A stretch of 64,000 nt of DNA from contig CM055274.1 in NCBI GenBank assembly GCA_029237695.1, forward strand, positions 14,559,505 to 14,623,504, in the 5' to 3' direction. This DNA is from Conchocele bisecta. Lineage: Eukaryota > Mollusca > Bivalvia > Lucinida > Thyasiridae. Made by a program: the position numbers and the translations under genes. The notes below the pieces were generated by a model. The model was not told the DNA's origin. It saw nothing but the letters and a program-made list of their open reading frames with translations, and did not search any database. Position 1 is the first letter of the stretch. Each line of letters begins with the position of its first letter. Of the stretch, positions 43,100-55,491 are shown piece after piece.

Positions 43100-45297
43100 A
43101 CCAAGTCACACTCTTGACCCTGCATAATCTCCGGAAGGAGGCTTTACGGACCCAACGAGTATGTCATGGCTTGGAGAAACGACATGCTGAAGAAGAGTTC
43201 GACTTTCATGTACAGGGACTTGATCATGAGATATGAAACCCTAATTCTCATCTTCATCAGGGCTCACAGAGAAGAATTTACCTCTCTATGTGGACGTCTT
43301 GGAGGAACTCACACCATGTTCTTTGCCTTGGATCATGTGAATTACTCACGGTGGGTGCCTGTCCACATCAGGGATATGAAGTCCTTGCCCGACACTATCA
43401 AGTATGAGTTTGAAAAGTGTTCTCATTGGGTCCTTTCCAAGACCACCAACAAGTTATCTACGATCCCATTTGACCAGGCTCATGAGCAGGAGAACAAGAT
43501 TGTGAAAGGTTCGGACGGTGCTGTTGGGCTTACAGAAAACGCCTTTCGACGGTGGATGCTCCCGAGGCCAGAGATGGCCAGATTGCTGAATCAGTTTGAG
43601 GAAGAATACCTTCCTGATGATGACACAGAAATCCCCAAGAACTTACAGCACCACGAGCAGGGTCTCTCGGCACAGAAGACCTTCCGGCGACAGGTTACCA
43701 GCCTCTCCGAAACCATCAGAAGAATGGGAAACCCATTCTTGGATGATTTCCCTGATCTAGTAACTCTCGCAACTGTACAGACAAAGCAGTGATAACCACA
43801 GTGCGCACCATGGAGGATATAGGCAAGAACCAGTACCAGGAATTCGTCAAGAATGTACGCAGCCACTCTATCCATGACCCAATCAAGAGGAATTCTCTGG
43901 CACTCAACACAAGGCAACATCTAAGCAGGGGAAGAAGATCAAAGTGCTTCAGAACAATGTGGCACTCTTTGGCCAGCTATACATATCCATGCATAACCGT
44001 GAAGGTGACTTGGCTGAGTTCTTTGCACATGGGATACAGTCCTTCCCTCCTTCCCTCTCAAAATTTGGCAAGCTTCATCTTCCAGACACGAAGTCTGACT
44101 TGCTGCAATGTATTGAGCAGCTCGGGCAATCAGAGCCATCATCGACTTACGACTGCAAGATCCTGGATGGTGCTGTCATCGTCCACTGCTTGCCCACTAC
44201 CAGCGTCAGCTCCTTCCACGAGTATGCAGACAGGGTTTTCATACCATACCTAGAGAAGCATCTACAGGCTGCCGCAAGGTTGGATGTTGTGTGGGACACA
44301 TACATGCCGGACAGTTTAAAGGAATCTACCCGGGAAAAAAGAGGCAAGGGCGTGCGCAGGAAAGTGTCTGGCGATACAAAACTGCCAGGCAATTGGGTGG
44401 ACTTCTTCCGTGACCCAGACAACAAGAAGGAGCTGTTTTCCTTTTTGACTTCCAAGATTGAAAAGTTCAACTGACCACCAGCCAAAGCTGTATATGTCAC
44501 ATCAGGGCAATCTATGACATATATTGGAACCAGCATCCCCATGCAAAGCTGCATTCATGAGCAGGCGGACACCAGGATCGTGGTTCATGTACTGCATGCA
44601 CTGGAGCATGGAGAAAATACTATTCAAGTGCGTACAGTGTATACAGATGTTGTAGTCATCCTTGCAGGCACATTCCATGATCTCATTGCGACTCAACCTT
44701 TGGCCGACATCTGGGTGGCATTTGGCATGGGCAAGAATTATAGGTTTTACCACAACAACTTTATCTGTGCGAGCCTGGGGGAGCCACAATCACGAGCATT
44801 GCCTGTGTTCCACGCATTTTCAGGTAGTGACACAGCATCTGCCTTCAATGGCAAGGGCAAGTAGTCTGCTTGGCATGCCTGCCAAGTCACCCCTTCCAGC
44901 GACTGGATCTCGACGACGACCCTTTACAGAAGCTCGAGAGACTGACTGTTATCATGTATGACAAAACAAGTCCTTTGGGCTCTGTCAACGAGACACGAAG
45001 GGAACTCTTCTGCCAGAAGAATCTAGAAACTGCCACCCACCAACGATGCGCTACTCCAGCATGTCCGACGCGCAGTGTATCAAGCAGGAATATGGACGAC
45101 AAGCACACAAACACAGCTAGTGGTTCCTTCTCCACAGGATATTGCCTGGACCAAGGTATCAGAGTCGTGGCTACCAGTTTGGGTGACAATTCCAGGTTTC
45201 CAAATCGTGCTCCTGCAAAGGGGACTGCTCAAACTGCAAATGTGTCGAAGCAAAACTGGACTGCTCACCACTTTGCAAGTGCAAATGTACTCCATAG
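43100..45297 (+). pseudogene. CXC-cysteine-rich metazoan multicopy family gene, broken
   Basis: The fragments match a large, mostly unannotated protein family repeated in mollusc, cnidarian and fish genomes. In order: MFFALDHVNYSRWVPVH and FDQAHEQENKIVKGS (43,166-43,792), NNVALFGQLYISM and VIVHCLPTTS (43,944-44,474), HEQADTRIVVHVLHALE with VVVILAG and FHAFSGSDTASAF (to about 44,864), LDLDDDPLQKLERLTV (about 44,905), LLQHVRRAVYQAGIW (about 45,053), and a Cys-rich end of CxCxxxCxxCxC type at 45,208-45,297. This last part resembles a Tesmin/TSO1 CXC domain. The HE.ADTR block may be nuclease-like; this is inferred. Stops fall at 44,472 (likely Trp to TGA) and 44,862, with frame changes near 43,790, 43,940, 44,885, 45,030 and 45,200. 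Confidence 0.7.
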
Positions 45298-45969
45298 AAC
45301 ATTGTAAACTGTGTGTTCCTGCCAGATGCATCACAGAATAATGTCACATATAATAATGTAAGAACTATGGCTGTTGTTATAAACACATTGCATTCCAACT
45401 CAACACCATGCAATGGTCTAGCCTCGGTGGTATAAAATATTAAGGTGCAAGTAGAACTACCCAGATACCTATTAATAAAGCATTACAGCAGTTACTTGCT
45501 TGAAAAATGAGTTTTGTCTGTACCATTTAAATCACTGTACATGTTCTAATAAGTGACTGCCTTGGACATCTTTAATGTCATGTTCAAAATTGTGTCTGTA
45601 AGACACAGCAATGCCCCCATTGGCAGCTTTTTCTCGAAAAACGGTTAAGTCAATAACGTGGAAAAAGTAGGTCACGGTCAAATCAAGGTCACATACTACA
45701 TATTAGTTGTGTAGCACACCACTAGGCAAGTATGTTGTGCAAGTTTGGTGGCTGCGGGTGTTGCAGTCGCTGAAAATACTTTTCAAACAAGGTGAACCAA
45801 ACGTGTGACGGACGGACGGACACACACACGGACGCACTCAAGCACAGACAGACAGGTACAAAACATACTGCCCCACTGACATTCCGTCATGGGGGCATAA
45901 CTACATTGGGCTCTCAGTCGGTGGATATTCGGCGCAAAAAAACATTATTATTATGATTATTATTATATA
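45298..45969. other. 3' part of element D, non-coding
   Basis: Holds AATAAAG-type poly(A)-like words near 45,474 and a degraded simple repeat (GACGGACGGACGGACACAC, about 45,815-45,860). No gene was recognised. Confidence 0.4.
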
Positions 45970-46447
45970 TGGCGGCCATCTTGGATTTTGGTGCTTTACA
46001 TTAAAATCTCTGGAGGACTCCTAGGCTAACATTAATTAATAGGCCCTAAGGGAGCCTTATGCCAAATATGGTGCTTTTATCAGTCAGATAACGGTAATTT
46101 CACTATGCCACCTAACTATAATAGTATAAAATGATACATACGCTACTTAAAATCAACCTACATGGCAGGCCTATTCGTTTACTACTCCATTACTCTTAAA
46201 GTTCTTATTGACGTTGAAGTCGCCCGTTAATGTCAACGTCGTAATTGCGACGTCATTGAGATAAAACGTCGTTTGCGCTTCTACTACGTGTTACAAAAAT
46301 ACATGTAACATGAAAAATAATTGAGATACATTGATATTTGTAGTGGTACATGTATATGAATTTTAAAAGATGCGCTATTCAGAATATGCAAAAAAAGTGA
46401 AAAAATAAATTGTTGTCATTAAGCCCGGTTTTCGCATGACGCGGCCC

Positions 46448-47485
46448 ATATATATGAACAGTATAATACATACATACATGTTCAATATGTAACGTTTTAG
46501 AGGACGAATTTCACTTCCTTATTGAATGCCCTTTATATACTGAGTTACGTCGCACATATATTCGTAATTATTATCTAAGAAGACCAAGTATGTATAAAGT
46601 CGTTGAGTTGTTTTTTTCTAATAGGAGCATTATTAGAAATCTCGGAATATTTATTACGAAGTCGTTTGAAAAACGGTCTGAATTCTTGTTGCAGCTGTGA
46701 AATACATGAAGATAAAGAATAAAATTACTTCATACATGTATATGTAATCATAGCACTATGTCAAGGGTTTGATATCTCCAACCACAAGCGCATAGAGTAA
46801 TATTTGTTCTTTATAATACTGTATGTGGCTACAAAATTGACATATAACTCCATTATAATGCCATATTGTTATAAGCGAATACGTTTATGTACCGTACCAT
46901 GTATGGTCACATAACCATATTCTCGAAATAACTTTGTGTCTACTCTCCTACACGGTATACTTAAACCTAGTCTTTATTATTATCTATGCTTTTTGTTTTT
47001 ATTGATTGTGCGTATGTCCTAAACGGCAAACTGATAGTGAGAATAACTACATGCAATTACTTAGTATGGTTCTGCAAAGCCTTCTGAGTGCATGCTCCGG
47101 GTGCATGCTCGGGGTTGGCAATTTCGAGCGGACGAAGCTGAGCATAGCTCAGCTTTGGACGGTCGAACTTGCTGATGTCGATCGTGGGAACGGACCGTGT
47201 GCTCGGAGAGCTGGATATCACGGTAACTGCATGGTATTCACATCGTGGGCCAAAGTATAATGCAAATGCATTATAGTTTGGCACGCATGATGAATATGCA
47301 TGTATTTACTAGTGAATCAATACATACTTCACCACTGTTTGTCGTCTTGTGATAAATATTTTGTTGTATTATATTGTATGCTCAAGGGCCAGTAGGCCTA
47401 TTGCTGAATAAACATTACATTATATAATTGATGATACATACACACAATTTCGTGCAATTATTGGAGGGGCCAAAACATACTCTGC
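46448..47485. other. Stretch without recognisable genes
   Basis: AT-rich single-copy-looking DNA. An open frame at 47,006-47,260 has no domain and overlaps one on the other strand. A short palindrome, GCATTATAGTTTGGC region with ATGCAAATGCATT, lies at about 47,258-47,275. Confidence 0.35.
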
Positions 47486-47562
47486 CCCCCCCCCCCCCCA
47501 CCCCCCCCCCCCCCATTCTCAATATTGGGGGGGGGGGGCACCCCCCTGCTTCTACGCCTATG

Positions 47563-47849
47563 CAGTCGCCGAGGTGGACGCCTGTGTATCACGAGCCATC
47601 ATAATGCTAACAACGACCGTTCCAACTGTAATGTCATTCATGTACAAATAACAGCTAATACGGTCAAAGAAATCTATTTTTATGCTGAATTACGGTAATA
47701 TACGCCAGGGTATCTGCACATAAAGTTGCCCGTGGTTGTGTTGTAGTCGCTGCTGACGTCATACGTGACGTTTGAGAACCGGAGGATGTTCGGCATGTCT
47801 TCCGGTACTGGCTCCGTAGATGCTTCGGTGACGGTGAATGCTGAAACCA
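47563..47849 (-). pseudogene. Truncated C1q exon (copy 3)
   Basis: The sequence is highly similar to the N-terminal two thirds of the C1q exons at 4,044 and 7,861 (SAFTVTEAS, LRFSNVTYD, FMCRYPGVYY). About five extra bases near 47,692 break the frame after GVYY. The last third of the domain is missing: homology begins abruptly at 47,563 next to a poly-C/poly-G stretch. The splice acceptor is still present at the 5' side. It is a dead fragment. Confidence 0.8.
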
Positions 47850-47949
47850 CTGCAAACCATTGGAGAGAATTATTGTTTGTCCTAGATTCTCCACCGATGA
47901 AAGTACCGCATTTTGAAGTCTGCACCCGTGGCTGTGTGAAGTTAGCACT

Positions 47950-48819
47950 GCAATCGCAGATCGACAATCAACATTCAAATCGAATGTCGTGTTGAAAGTA
48001 GAGCTGAAAGTTAACGCGTGTAGACAACTTGAATGAACAACTGGCTAGTTCAAATGCACAGCTGGCTCTGCAATCGACATTCAAATATGTATTTACAGTA
48101 CAATGCGAATGCACAGCTGACTAGTGTCAATGTACTGCTGGCTCTGCAATAGACATTCAAAGACGTATTTTCCGGTGAATTTGATTGTAGAGCTGGGTAC
48201 TTCGAATGTACAGCTGGCTCTGCAATCGACATTCAAAATCGCATTTTATGTTGAATATGAATGTAGTGCTGGATAGTTCCTATCTACAACTGGCTCTGTA
48301 ATCGACATTCAAACATATATTTTCAGGTGAATCTGAATGTACAGCTGGCTACTTCAAATGTAAAGCTGGCTGTGCAATCGACATTTAAACTCGTATTTCC
48401 TGTTCAATCTGAATGAAGAGCTGGCTACTTCGAATGTACAGCTGGCTCTGCAATCGACATTCAAACTCGCATTTTCTGTTCAATGTAAATGTAGAGCTGG
48501 GTAATTCCAATGTACAGCTAGATCTGCAATCGACATTCAAACTCGAATGTTCTGTTCAATGTGAATGTAGAGCTAGGAACTTCCAATGTACAGCTGGCTC
48601 TTCAATCGACATTCAAACATGTATTTTGTCAGTGATTCTGAATGTAGAGCTGGGTACTTCCAATGTACAGCTGGCTCTGCAATCGACATTCAAACTCGCA
48701 TTTTTTGTTCAATCTGAATGTAGAGCTGGGTACTTCGAATGTACAGTTGGCTGTGCAATCGACATTCAAACTCGAATGTTCTGTTCAATGTGAATGTAGA
48801 GCTGGGTAGTTCCTATGTA
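47950..48819. repeat. Tandem repeat, unit about 76 bp, running into the gap
   Basis: At least eleven units share GTACAGCTGGCTCTGCAATC and GACATTCAAACTCG. Spacing between GACATTCAAA words is 73-79 bp. The array enters the N gap, so its length is unknown and the gap is probably a collapsed array. Confidence 0.9.
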
Positions 48820-49319
48820 NNNNNNNNNNNNNNNNNNNNNNNNNNNNNNNNNNNNNNNNNNNNNNNNNNNNNNNNNNNNNNNNNNNNNNNNNNNNNNNNN
48901 NNNNNNNNNNNNNNNNNNNNNNNNNNNNNNNNNNNNNNNNNNNNNNNNNNNNNNNNNNNNNNNNNNNNNNNNNNNNNNNNNNNNNNNNNNNNNNNNNNNN
49001 NNNNNNNNNNNNNNNNNNNNNNNNNNNNNNNNNNNNNNNNNNNNNNNNNNNNNNNNNNNNNNNNNNNNNNNNNNNNNNNNNNNNNNNNNNNNNNNNNNNN
49101 NNNNNNNNNNNNNNNNNNNNNNNNNNNNNNNNNNNNNNNNNNNNNNNNNNNNNNNNNNNNNNNNNNNNNNNNNNNNNNNNNNNNNNNNNNNNNNNNNNNN
49201 NNNNNNNNNNNNNNNNNNNNNNNNNNNNNNNNNNNNNNNNNNNNNNNNNNNNNNNNNNNNNNNNNNNNNNNNNNNNNNNNNNNNNNNNNNNNNNNNNNNN
49301 NNNNNNNNNNNNNNNNNNN
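48820..49319. other. Assembly gap, 500 N
   Basis: Exactly 500 N, a conventional length for a gap of unknown size. Open frames across it are artefacts. Confidence 1.
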
Positions 49320-51105
49320 CCACAATCAATGTTATCACAATTATTTTTCAGGTACATGTATTTTGTAACACGTGGTAGAAGCGCAAACGATCGTTTTAGC
49401 TGAATGACGTCGCAATTACGACGTTAACATTAACGGGCGACTTCAACGTCAATAAGAACGTTTAAGCGTAATGGAATAGTAACGAATAGGCCTGCCATGT
49501 AGGTTGATTTTAAGAAGTGTATGTATAATTTTATATTATTAGTGAATAATTGACAAACGACACGTAACCTTGGGCAAAGTCAACATTATCTTGTGTGTAC
49601 TTTTTGCACAACTACGAACGCCAAAAATATATGAGCCGCGCCGTGCGAAAACCGGGCTTAATGACAACATTTTCAGTTTTTACTATTTCGCGTATTCTGA
49701 ATTGTACATCTTTTAAAAGCCATATGCCGCCCAAATTATCAATGTATCCCAATTATTTTTCATTAAGTAGTTTTATGACGCGAAGTAAAAAATTATATGA
49801 CGTTTTAGATCAATGACGTCGAAATTATGACGTTTGTATCAACGTCGTGTACAAGGGGTGTTGATCCGGACAAGTCCTTTAGATTTGTCAAATCGATCGC
49901 ATGTCAACCTCATTTGGATATCTCGTAGCCTGGCCAAGTGTCTCCCATTAGGCCAAGACAAAGTATGAAAATAATGTTTATGGCTCGTGTTGCAGTTGCT
50001 AATGTAACGCTATGTTTAGGATTGCGGCCCAAGTAACGTAATTTCGTATGAATAATTTTCAAATAAGGCAGAGTGAGGCGTTTCGCTGTTGTTTGCTGCT
50101 GTCTGAAATAATTTTGGGGAATAATAGCGACATCATTTAACATTTCGTATGCGACGACATATTTTAAAGTAGGCAGTAGGCCGCTTATAACATTAACTTT
50201 GTGACAAAACACGATACCGGGCATATTTGGTAGCGTGATACCTTATAATTGTCGCCGTGTGTCTTTCTTGAGGATCGCATTACCATCGCCTGATCTACAT
50301 TATTATGCAGTCAAGTGATACACTGATGAGTTGATACTACACAAGCACTTTCGACTACAAAAGCAAGTTTATGACCATCACATTTCCAATTAATATGTTG
50401 ATGCATTTATTTTAATTTCAATACAAACCCCGGATATTTATGTCATTATATAGCTGCGTGTCTACTTCCATTTATGATAAAATGAATGGCATTAAATGGC
50501 ATATCATTCGCTGAGTACTGGATATAATTGTTCAAAAGTCTCAATTTACCAAGATAATAGATGGTAATATCGTTGGCATACACTAGGTTGTTCATATTTA
50601 AGATTATTTAGGAATCAAAGTGCAGTGTAAGCGCCGACCTCTCTGATATGTAGCCAGTTAAATTATGCGTTCACCATTTTGAATTCATAAGGACAACGAC
50701 GAAAAAGAGTAAAAATGTCAAAGAACGACAGTTAGGCGACAATGTACAGCGCCTGAAGCATTTCTAATTCATTGATGCTGCGAGGAACTCGTGCAAGTAT
50801 CCTTGCTATAATATTTCACGACACCATGGCCATAACGTCAAACATGTATTCACGTTCAATGGCGTCACAAGTACGTGACGTCAAGTCATGACGTCATAAT
50901 GTGTGTACCGAGGTACAAGGTATCGCGTTATCATTTTCCGTTTTCTGTTCATACTTAATGTTAACTGACACCAGTAAACGTAAATGGGAGGGCAAACTAT
51001 GAACTTTTACGGCGACGCTAGACAATTTGAAACGTGGTTTTTTCGACGTCGTTTACTGCTTTTCATGACGTTGTCATTAAGCCCGGTTTTCGTATGGCGC
51101 GGCCC
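49320..51105 (-). mobile_element. Element C', inverted copy of element C without element D
   Basis: Read in reverse it follows 40,494-42,084 and then jumps to 46,121-46,345, giving the empty site for D. Its outer end is the inverse of GGGCCGCGCCATACGAAAAC at 51,066-51,105. The other end is lost in the N gap. The 102-codon frame of C is present here at 49,910-50,224 with a few substitutions. Confidence 0.8.
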
Positions 51106-51430
51106 AATTATGTATATGGGCCGCACTCTGTGAAAACCAGCCTTAATGACAACGTCATGAAAGGCTGAAAATGACGTCGCAAAGTTACGCATAAATTTAC
51201 CAACGTCACGTCGGATTTTGACACTTGGAATGTTTGCGTCATTGCAATAAGTTGTCCTATTTATAACCGTACGCTTTACGGCTCACACATATATTAATGT
51301 TGGATATGCGTGGCAGAATTGTACAGTTGTTTTCATAGTGGTTCAGATAGTTGTCTTTTTTTTTCGGTTTCCTTCAAGGAAATACATAGTAATTTTGTCG
51401 ATTATTTTTATACAAATGGGCATATTGCAT

Positions 51431-52632
51431 TTATGAGTTTTAGCCAGGTTTTTTTAAAACAAATCCAGGATATTGGATTGGCGAAAGCCGAACGGGCGGG
51501 CGGGCGGCGGGCGGCGTCCACAATCAATGTTAAGTTTTCGTGTTTGAGTCCATTTATTTGTTACTGTACCACCTAGGACCACCAAACTTTCACAGCTTCA
51601 TAATCAAGGGGTGCCCACCACATATCACTATCCAACATGTTACTTTTTTTTAATTTTTTTTAATTGACCCCATTTTTTCCGCGCAGTCGACTTCTAGCCA
51701 TTTTCAATGTTAAGTTTTCGCGTTTTCAATGTTAAGTTTTCGTGTTTAAGTCCATTTCTTTGGTACTGTACCACCTAGGACCACCAAACTTTCACAGCTT
51801 CATAATCAAGGGGTGCCACCACCATATCACTATCCAACATGTTACTTTTATTTTAACTTCACCCATTTTTTCCGCGCAGTCGACTTAGCCATTTTCAACG
51901 TTAAGTTTTCGCGTTTACAATGTTAAGTTTTTGTGTTTAAGTCCATTTCTTTGGTACTGTACCACCTAGGACCACCAAACTTTCATAGCTTCATAACCAA
52001 GGGGTGCCTACCAAATACAACTATCCAACATGTGACCATTTTTTTACCTTCACCTATTATTTCTACGTAATTGACTTAGTCATTTTCAACGTTAACTTTT
52101 TAACGTACGTCTGGTTAAATTTGTTGGTTAAAACTTTTTCTTTATACTATATCTCTGCAACTGCTTCGCCCATTACCTTTAAACTTCACATGGGTGTTTT
52201 TCATCGTCCATACTTTCATTCTAACCCCCAACCGTGCGGCCCCTGTGCGCAATGTCAAGGTCAAATTACTTTGAATTTATTTGTTAAAGTTTGTTCGTAT
52301 ACTATATCTCTGCAACTGCTTCACCCATTACCTTGATACTTCACATGGGTGTTTATCATCATTGTCGCACCCGCTTGCGTAAAGCGCGATATCGTCGGCA
52401 TTTTGGTCCGTCCGTCCGTCCGTCCGTACGTACGTCCGTGTGTCCGGTCAACGTTTTTTCGTTAAATTTAAACTTTTTCCATTCTACTATATCTATTTTT
52501 TTTGTGTCCATGCCTCGCCACAAGGCGCGACATGCAGGCCACGGCCATCTAGTCTACAAAAAGTGGGTATAATTATGTTATCCAAGTGTCCATGCTTGGA
52601 AAAAACCTGGCCTTCGTGGCTTTGCCTCGTTT
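51431..52632. mobile_element. 1.2-kb insertion of internal repeats within A'
   Basis: Absent from copy A, where GGGCATATTGCA runs directly on to the ATATATGGACGAC block. Inside are three units of about 190 bp with ACTGTACCACCTAGGACCAC and CTATCCAACATGT. Two units with CTCTGCAACTGCTTC(G/A)CCC follow, then a (TCCG)n run at 52,408-52,445. No coding sequence was recognised. Confidence 0.65.
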
Positions 52633-53078
52633 CTTGTTATAATATATATGGACGACTTGTGAAATGACATTTGAAACTAAATAACCATACGACCGGTATT
52701 TTAGATAACACTTAACAAAATCAGTAGTATGTAATCATAATGCTAATATGTCTTTTAAACTTATGCATTACGCATTTTGATGAGTAACGCTAACTGTCAT
52801 TTGAACGTGACAAGTGATTTTCTAAATATGTAGACACACTCGTGTAAATCTGCATTCATGTATTCATGACTCAATTATGTTACGGTCTACGTAGATCTAC
52901 ATATTGCATGATCATATTTATGAAAAGATCTTGGTTTACAGATTTCGTTCTATGGAAAACGATTTAATTCGTATTGGCAATACTTTCTGCACTGTTTGTC
53001 GCAAATTTAAAACTCACGGGGAAATGAACATGCGCAATATAAGATATAAACTTGGGTTTCAACGTGTTTACTGATGGG

Positions 53079-53104
53079 CGGGGGGGGGGGGGGGGGGGGG
53101 GGGG
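53079..53104. repeat. Poly-G tract
   Basis: A run of about 25 G in A' with one C interruption near its start. The length is probably unreliable. Confidence 0.9.
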
Positions 53105-53495
53105 CGGCGGTTAGTGCCGACGTCCGGTCAGACCCGGCCCCGCTCTACGTGAAAGTGTGCCCGCAACCGTTACTTTCCTTAAATAAAACAGTTTGCTCAT
53201 TAACTGTGACACGTATTCTAGATAAAATTAGCCACGGATAGAACTGGGCATAGGTCTTAATTCATTTGATTTACTGGTTCACCGTCGAATGTTTCGAAAA
53301 ACAACATAAAATACAATTTGGAAATTGTCAGAAAAATAATCGTATCACAGATAAAAAATATGGTAGTGCTAATTACGCGGCTCCTGGCATATCGCATCAT
53401 GTTGACACTGGGCCAAACATGTTTTATTATTTAGTATTTAGTGTGTTGGTATTGTGTCACATGCATATTTAGTGCGAACATAAGTGTAGCCACCG

Positions 53496-53674
53496 GGGGC
53501 CCGTTTCACTAAACTTTCAATGGATTGATTTACATTTATTGAGCATAGGCTGCTCAATAAATGTAAATCCAATAATTGTTTGCAGGAAAATGTTGTTAAT
53601 GTGGAATTTACAGACTATCTTAATTTTGTACTTACGAACATTTTAGTCGTACGAAGTTTATTGAAACGGGCCCC
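53496..53674. mobile_element. MITE, family GGGCCCGTTTCA, copy 3
   Basis: Inverted ends GGGCCCGTTTCACTAAACTT and TTTATTGAAACGGGCCCC with the GATTTACATTTATTGAGC central palindrome. It interrupts A', and copy A has no insert at this point (31,520), so it is a later insertion. Confidence 0.8.
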
Positions 53675-55403
53675 ATGGACGTAGCCTACTGATTTATATC
53701 TGTAGCTGCAACCACTTGCATGTACCTTCTAGTGTCACGTAATTTTTAGCGACTTTCAAAAATATCACATTACATCAGCCGTACGATTGCCGTTTAATAA
53801 CTCATTAACTGTTAAATATTATTTTAGTTGACCACTTGTAAATATGGTTATATGAATGTATGGCATATGTTTTACTAGTATTTTTGCAATCAGTGCAGAT
53901 CCTGATCAGGCTGCGCAGATGCACAGGTCTCCAACATTTACAAATTTAAGAAGTCCTAATTTAGATCGTTGTTAAATTACTTAGTACTAAACACTGGATG
54001 TCTGCGTGCTTTATTGTTTTTTTATCAAAGGGACGTTCTAGTCGGAGGCGTGTAAATAATATAAAGCAAATACCAGGAGCGGATCCAGGATTTCAAGTTT
54101 GGGGGGGGGGTCGGGACTTCTTAATTGAAACAGTTTACTATATTTTCGAACTAGTACCGTCTGTTCGTCGACCAATTTTGCCCTGAATGTTCTGTTGGCC
54201 ACTTTGGATATTAACAACTATACATTCCACTTACTAAATAAATACGCATGCGGTCGCGCGGGCATCAGTCACGCAAATAAAAACATATGAAGGAATCTAC
54301 AAAGTACGGTTGATAAATGCGTACATTTTAAAATTTGAAGAAACTTATATAACAAAATCAGTACCGGCAGTAAATTCATAGACAGGATCGAGACGGGTAG
54401 CCCATACAAACACTTTTTTAAGCGGACACACCTAAAAATATCTGCCCTCTCGGTGTGAGGGCAGTGGCGCGGCGGTGGGCAGCCGAGGGAGTGGGGGTCA
54501 GCGAGGATTTCCCCATAGACCACCTACCTGCTAGTACGAGGTACATGTACACAAGACGTCAGTCAGTCATATTGGCTACACAGGAAAACGTTCCTCCCGC
54601 TTTCCGAGATGTAAATTTAATTCCGAGAGTCGGGTATGGACAGTCGATTTGTAATTTGTTTAAAACTCCCCTCTAGACACCATCGGGCGCTGAAGTCATT
54701 GATATGTGCAGCCATAGGCCTATCCAAATTCTAACCAGATTCAGGTCATTTATTTCTACAGAAAATAGTGCATTTGTTTCAATCACAGATCGTTTCAATT
54801 TCAATCACCAGGAATGTCGTTTAGTTGTTTGTGTTTGGTCCTTGGTGAGTGACGTAATGTCTACATCAATACATAACGTCACAATTAACTGTTACGTAAA
54901 TAACGTCAATTAGATTCTGAACTAAATTCTCAAATAATTACAATGTATCTTTCTGACGGTACATGCATATGCATAATCTGTGATATTTGGCGATAGTAGC
55001 AAATTATTCTGTTCAAAGTTTGATAGTATTCATACTAACGCTTGTAGATACATTTAGTGTAACTTATCAGCAAATACAGTTTACAGCAAGCACAGTCAAT
55101 GAGTCTATGAACACGCATTTCTACTGTAGGCTGTTGTGTTGCATTGTACAAACGTCAGCGTTTTAATAACGTCATTTTCTCGATGACGTTACTTTTTTTT
55201 TCTTGCGTGATTGACATGGTGCTACAAAAAGTGAGATAAAACAAATATTATGAAACATATTTGCATTTTCTTTTCAGCATATTGTTTTTGAAAGGTGTCC
55301 GCATCAAAAAATGTAAAAAAGTGCAAATTTAAAATGTTGTCATTAAGGCTGGTTTTCACAGAGCGCGGCCCATATATATATATATACTCTATACAACATA
55401 TAT

Positions 55404-55442
55404 CTAGAGAGAGAGAGAGAGTGAGAGAGAGAGAGAGAGCGA

Positions 55443-55489
<47 letters not shown>
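55404..55489. repeat. (GA)n microsatellite
   Basis: About 85 bp of GA dinucleotides with a few interruptions, just outside the right end of A'. Confidence 0.95.

Positions 55490-55491
<2 letters not shown>

Larger units (their letters stand above)
42085..46120. mobile_element. Element D, 4.0-kb TIR element carrying a CXC-family gene
   Basis: Long inverted ends (42,087-42,244 and about 45,970-46,118) start TAGTTAGGT and share words such as CTGACTGATAAAAGCACCA and GTTAGCCTAGGAG, up to GATGGCCGCC. In the inverted copy of C the same site (about 49,540) is uninterrupted. Comparing filled and empty sites fits a TA target duplication. The interior carries the broken gene at 43,100-45,297 on the plus strand. 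D might be an autonomous transposon and that gene its transposase, or D may have captured the gene. Confidence 0.65.
40494..46447. mobile_element. Element C, TIR transposon interrupted by element D
   Basis: The left end GGGCCGCGCCATACG, AAAACCGGGCTTAATGAC is the inverse of the right end at 46,417-46,447. A second internal inverse copy of this end lies at about 41,963-41,995. TATATAT words flank both sides. An inverted copy at 49,320-51,105 is collinear but lacks D. A 102-codon open frame (41,408-41,716) is shared by both copies; I do not recognise it. A transposase was not seen. Confidence 0.75.
51118..55371. mobile_element. Element A', copy of element A without the Polinton
   Basis: The ends GGGCCGCACTCTGTG, AAAACCAGCCTTAATGAC and GTCATTAAGGCTGGTTTTC, ACAGAGCGCGGCCC match those of A. 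It starts 12 bp after C' ends. Without the inserts at 51,431-52,632 and 53,496-53,674 it is about 2.88 kb. It serves as the empty-site reference for element B and the Polinton. Confidence 0.8.

Noticed and set aside
48739..49378. Open frames of 170-209 codons across the N gap
   Set aside because: They consist of unknown bases; any frame is an artefact.
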